From an uncultured Bacteroidales bacterium (lineage in GTDB: Bacteria > Bacteroidota > Bacteroidia > Bacteroidales > F082), in NCBI GenBank assembly GCA_947303335.1, contig CAMYYB010000011.1, positions 1-49,547 on the forward strand: a stretch of 49,547 bases of DNA. The letters run 5' to 3'. How positions within the stretch are numbered: position 1 is the first letter of the stretch; the number at the start of each line of letters is the position of its first letter. The notes beneath the pieces are model-generated. The model saw nothing but the letters and a program-made list of their open reading frames with translations, did no database searches and had not been told where the DNA came from. A program made the translations under genes and the position numbers. Shown here piece after piece: positions 48,525-49,547 of this stretch.

Positions 48525-49547
<1,023 letters not shown>

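Overview
This window looks like chromosomal DNA of an uncultured gut or rumen type member of the Bacteroidales (phylum Bacteroidota). The evidence is the recurring Bacteroidota -7 promoter element TAnnTTTGC ahead of most operons, the near absence of Shine-Dalgarno sequences, a very large secreted protein with a type IX secretion (T9SS) C-terminal sorting domain, a LytS/LytTR two-component pair, and a murL-murD2 pair. Most genes are ordinary core genes. Short accessory islets and repeat-rich intergenic regions lie between them. I saw no rRNA, tRNA, CRISPR array or complete insertion sequence.

Layout. 1-748: repeat-dense non-coding DNA, perhaps with the tail of an upstream gene. 749-2892: a yegP-like gene with a LytS/LytTR two-component system. 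2902-4001 (minus): a split chromate-transporter pair, then a YbjQ-family protein and a GltS-type glutamate symporter. 5836-12074: the muramidase NamZ (minus), then a long plus-strand run with a LolC/E-type permease, an unknown acidic protein, endonuclease III, a flippase and MurG. 12079-15723: a prohibitin-like SPFH protein (minus), then a tandemly duplicated two-gene lipoprotein cassette. 15808-25140: ahcY, a glycosyltransferase, purD, a DUF6427-like membrane protein, rnhB, a thioredoxin-fold protein, and a NagZ-type GH3/serine hydrolase fusion. 25137-28402: yqgE (minus), then murL-murD2, an alternative route to D-glutamate in peptidoglycan. 28427-34651: an M48 lipoprotein protease (minus), then a second SPFH gene leading a run of small membrane proteins with PH-like and DUF3784-like domains, a 57-residue ribbon-helix-helix protein and an alpha/beta hydrolase.

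34652-36365 is an accessory islet: tandem and inverted repeats, an Abi-like HEPN protein, and two copies of a leader element, the second followed by a nested stem-loop of about 112 nt. 36366-43307 encodes the 2313-residue T9SS protein with InlB-like repeats, two of them split by inserts of about 415 residues. 43308-43889 holds a 33-bp tandem repeat that encodes an 11-residue peptide repeat in a 58-residue ORF. Then follow rpsA, an S4-domain protein, a toxin-antitoxin module framed by 84-bp direct repeats, a DUF4143 ATPase and the 3' part of gcvP (minus).

Themes. Envelope and peptidoglycan functions recur (NamZ, NagZ fusion, MurG, MurL/MurD2, flippase, lipoprotein-release permease). The two candidate defence or addiction loci (HEPN gene, ParE/RelE module) both lie between direct repeats. 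The intergenic tandem arrays use periods of 11, 22 or 33 bp, and two loci share an unusual 8-bp-period inverted array with a TGTC/GACA core. Function calls come from reading the protein sequences without database searches, so family names are recognition-based.
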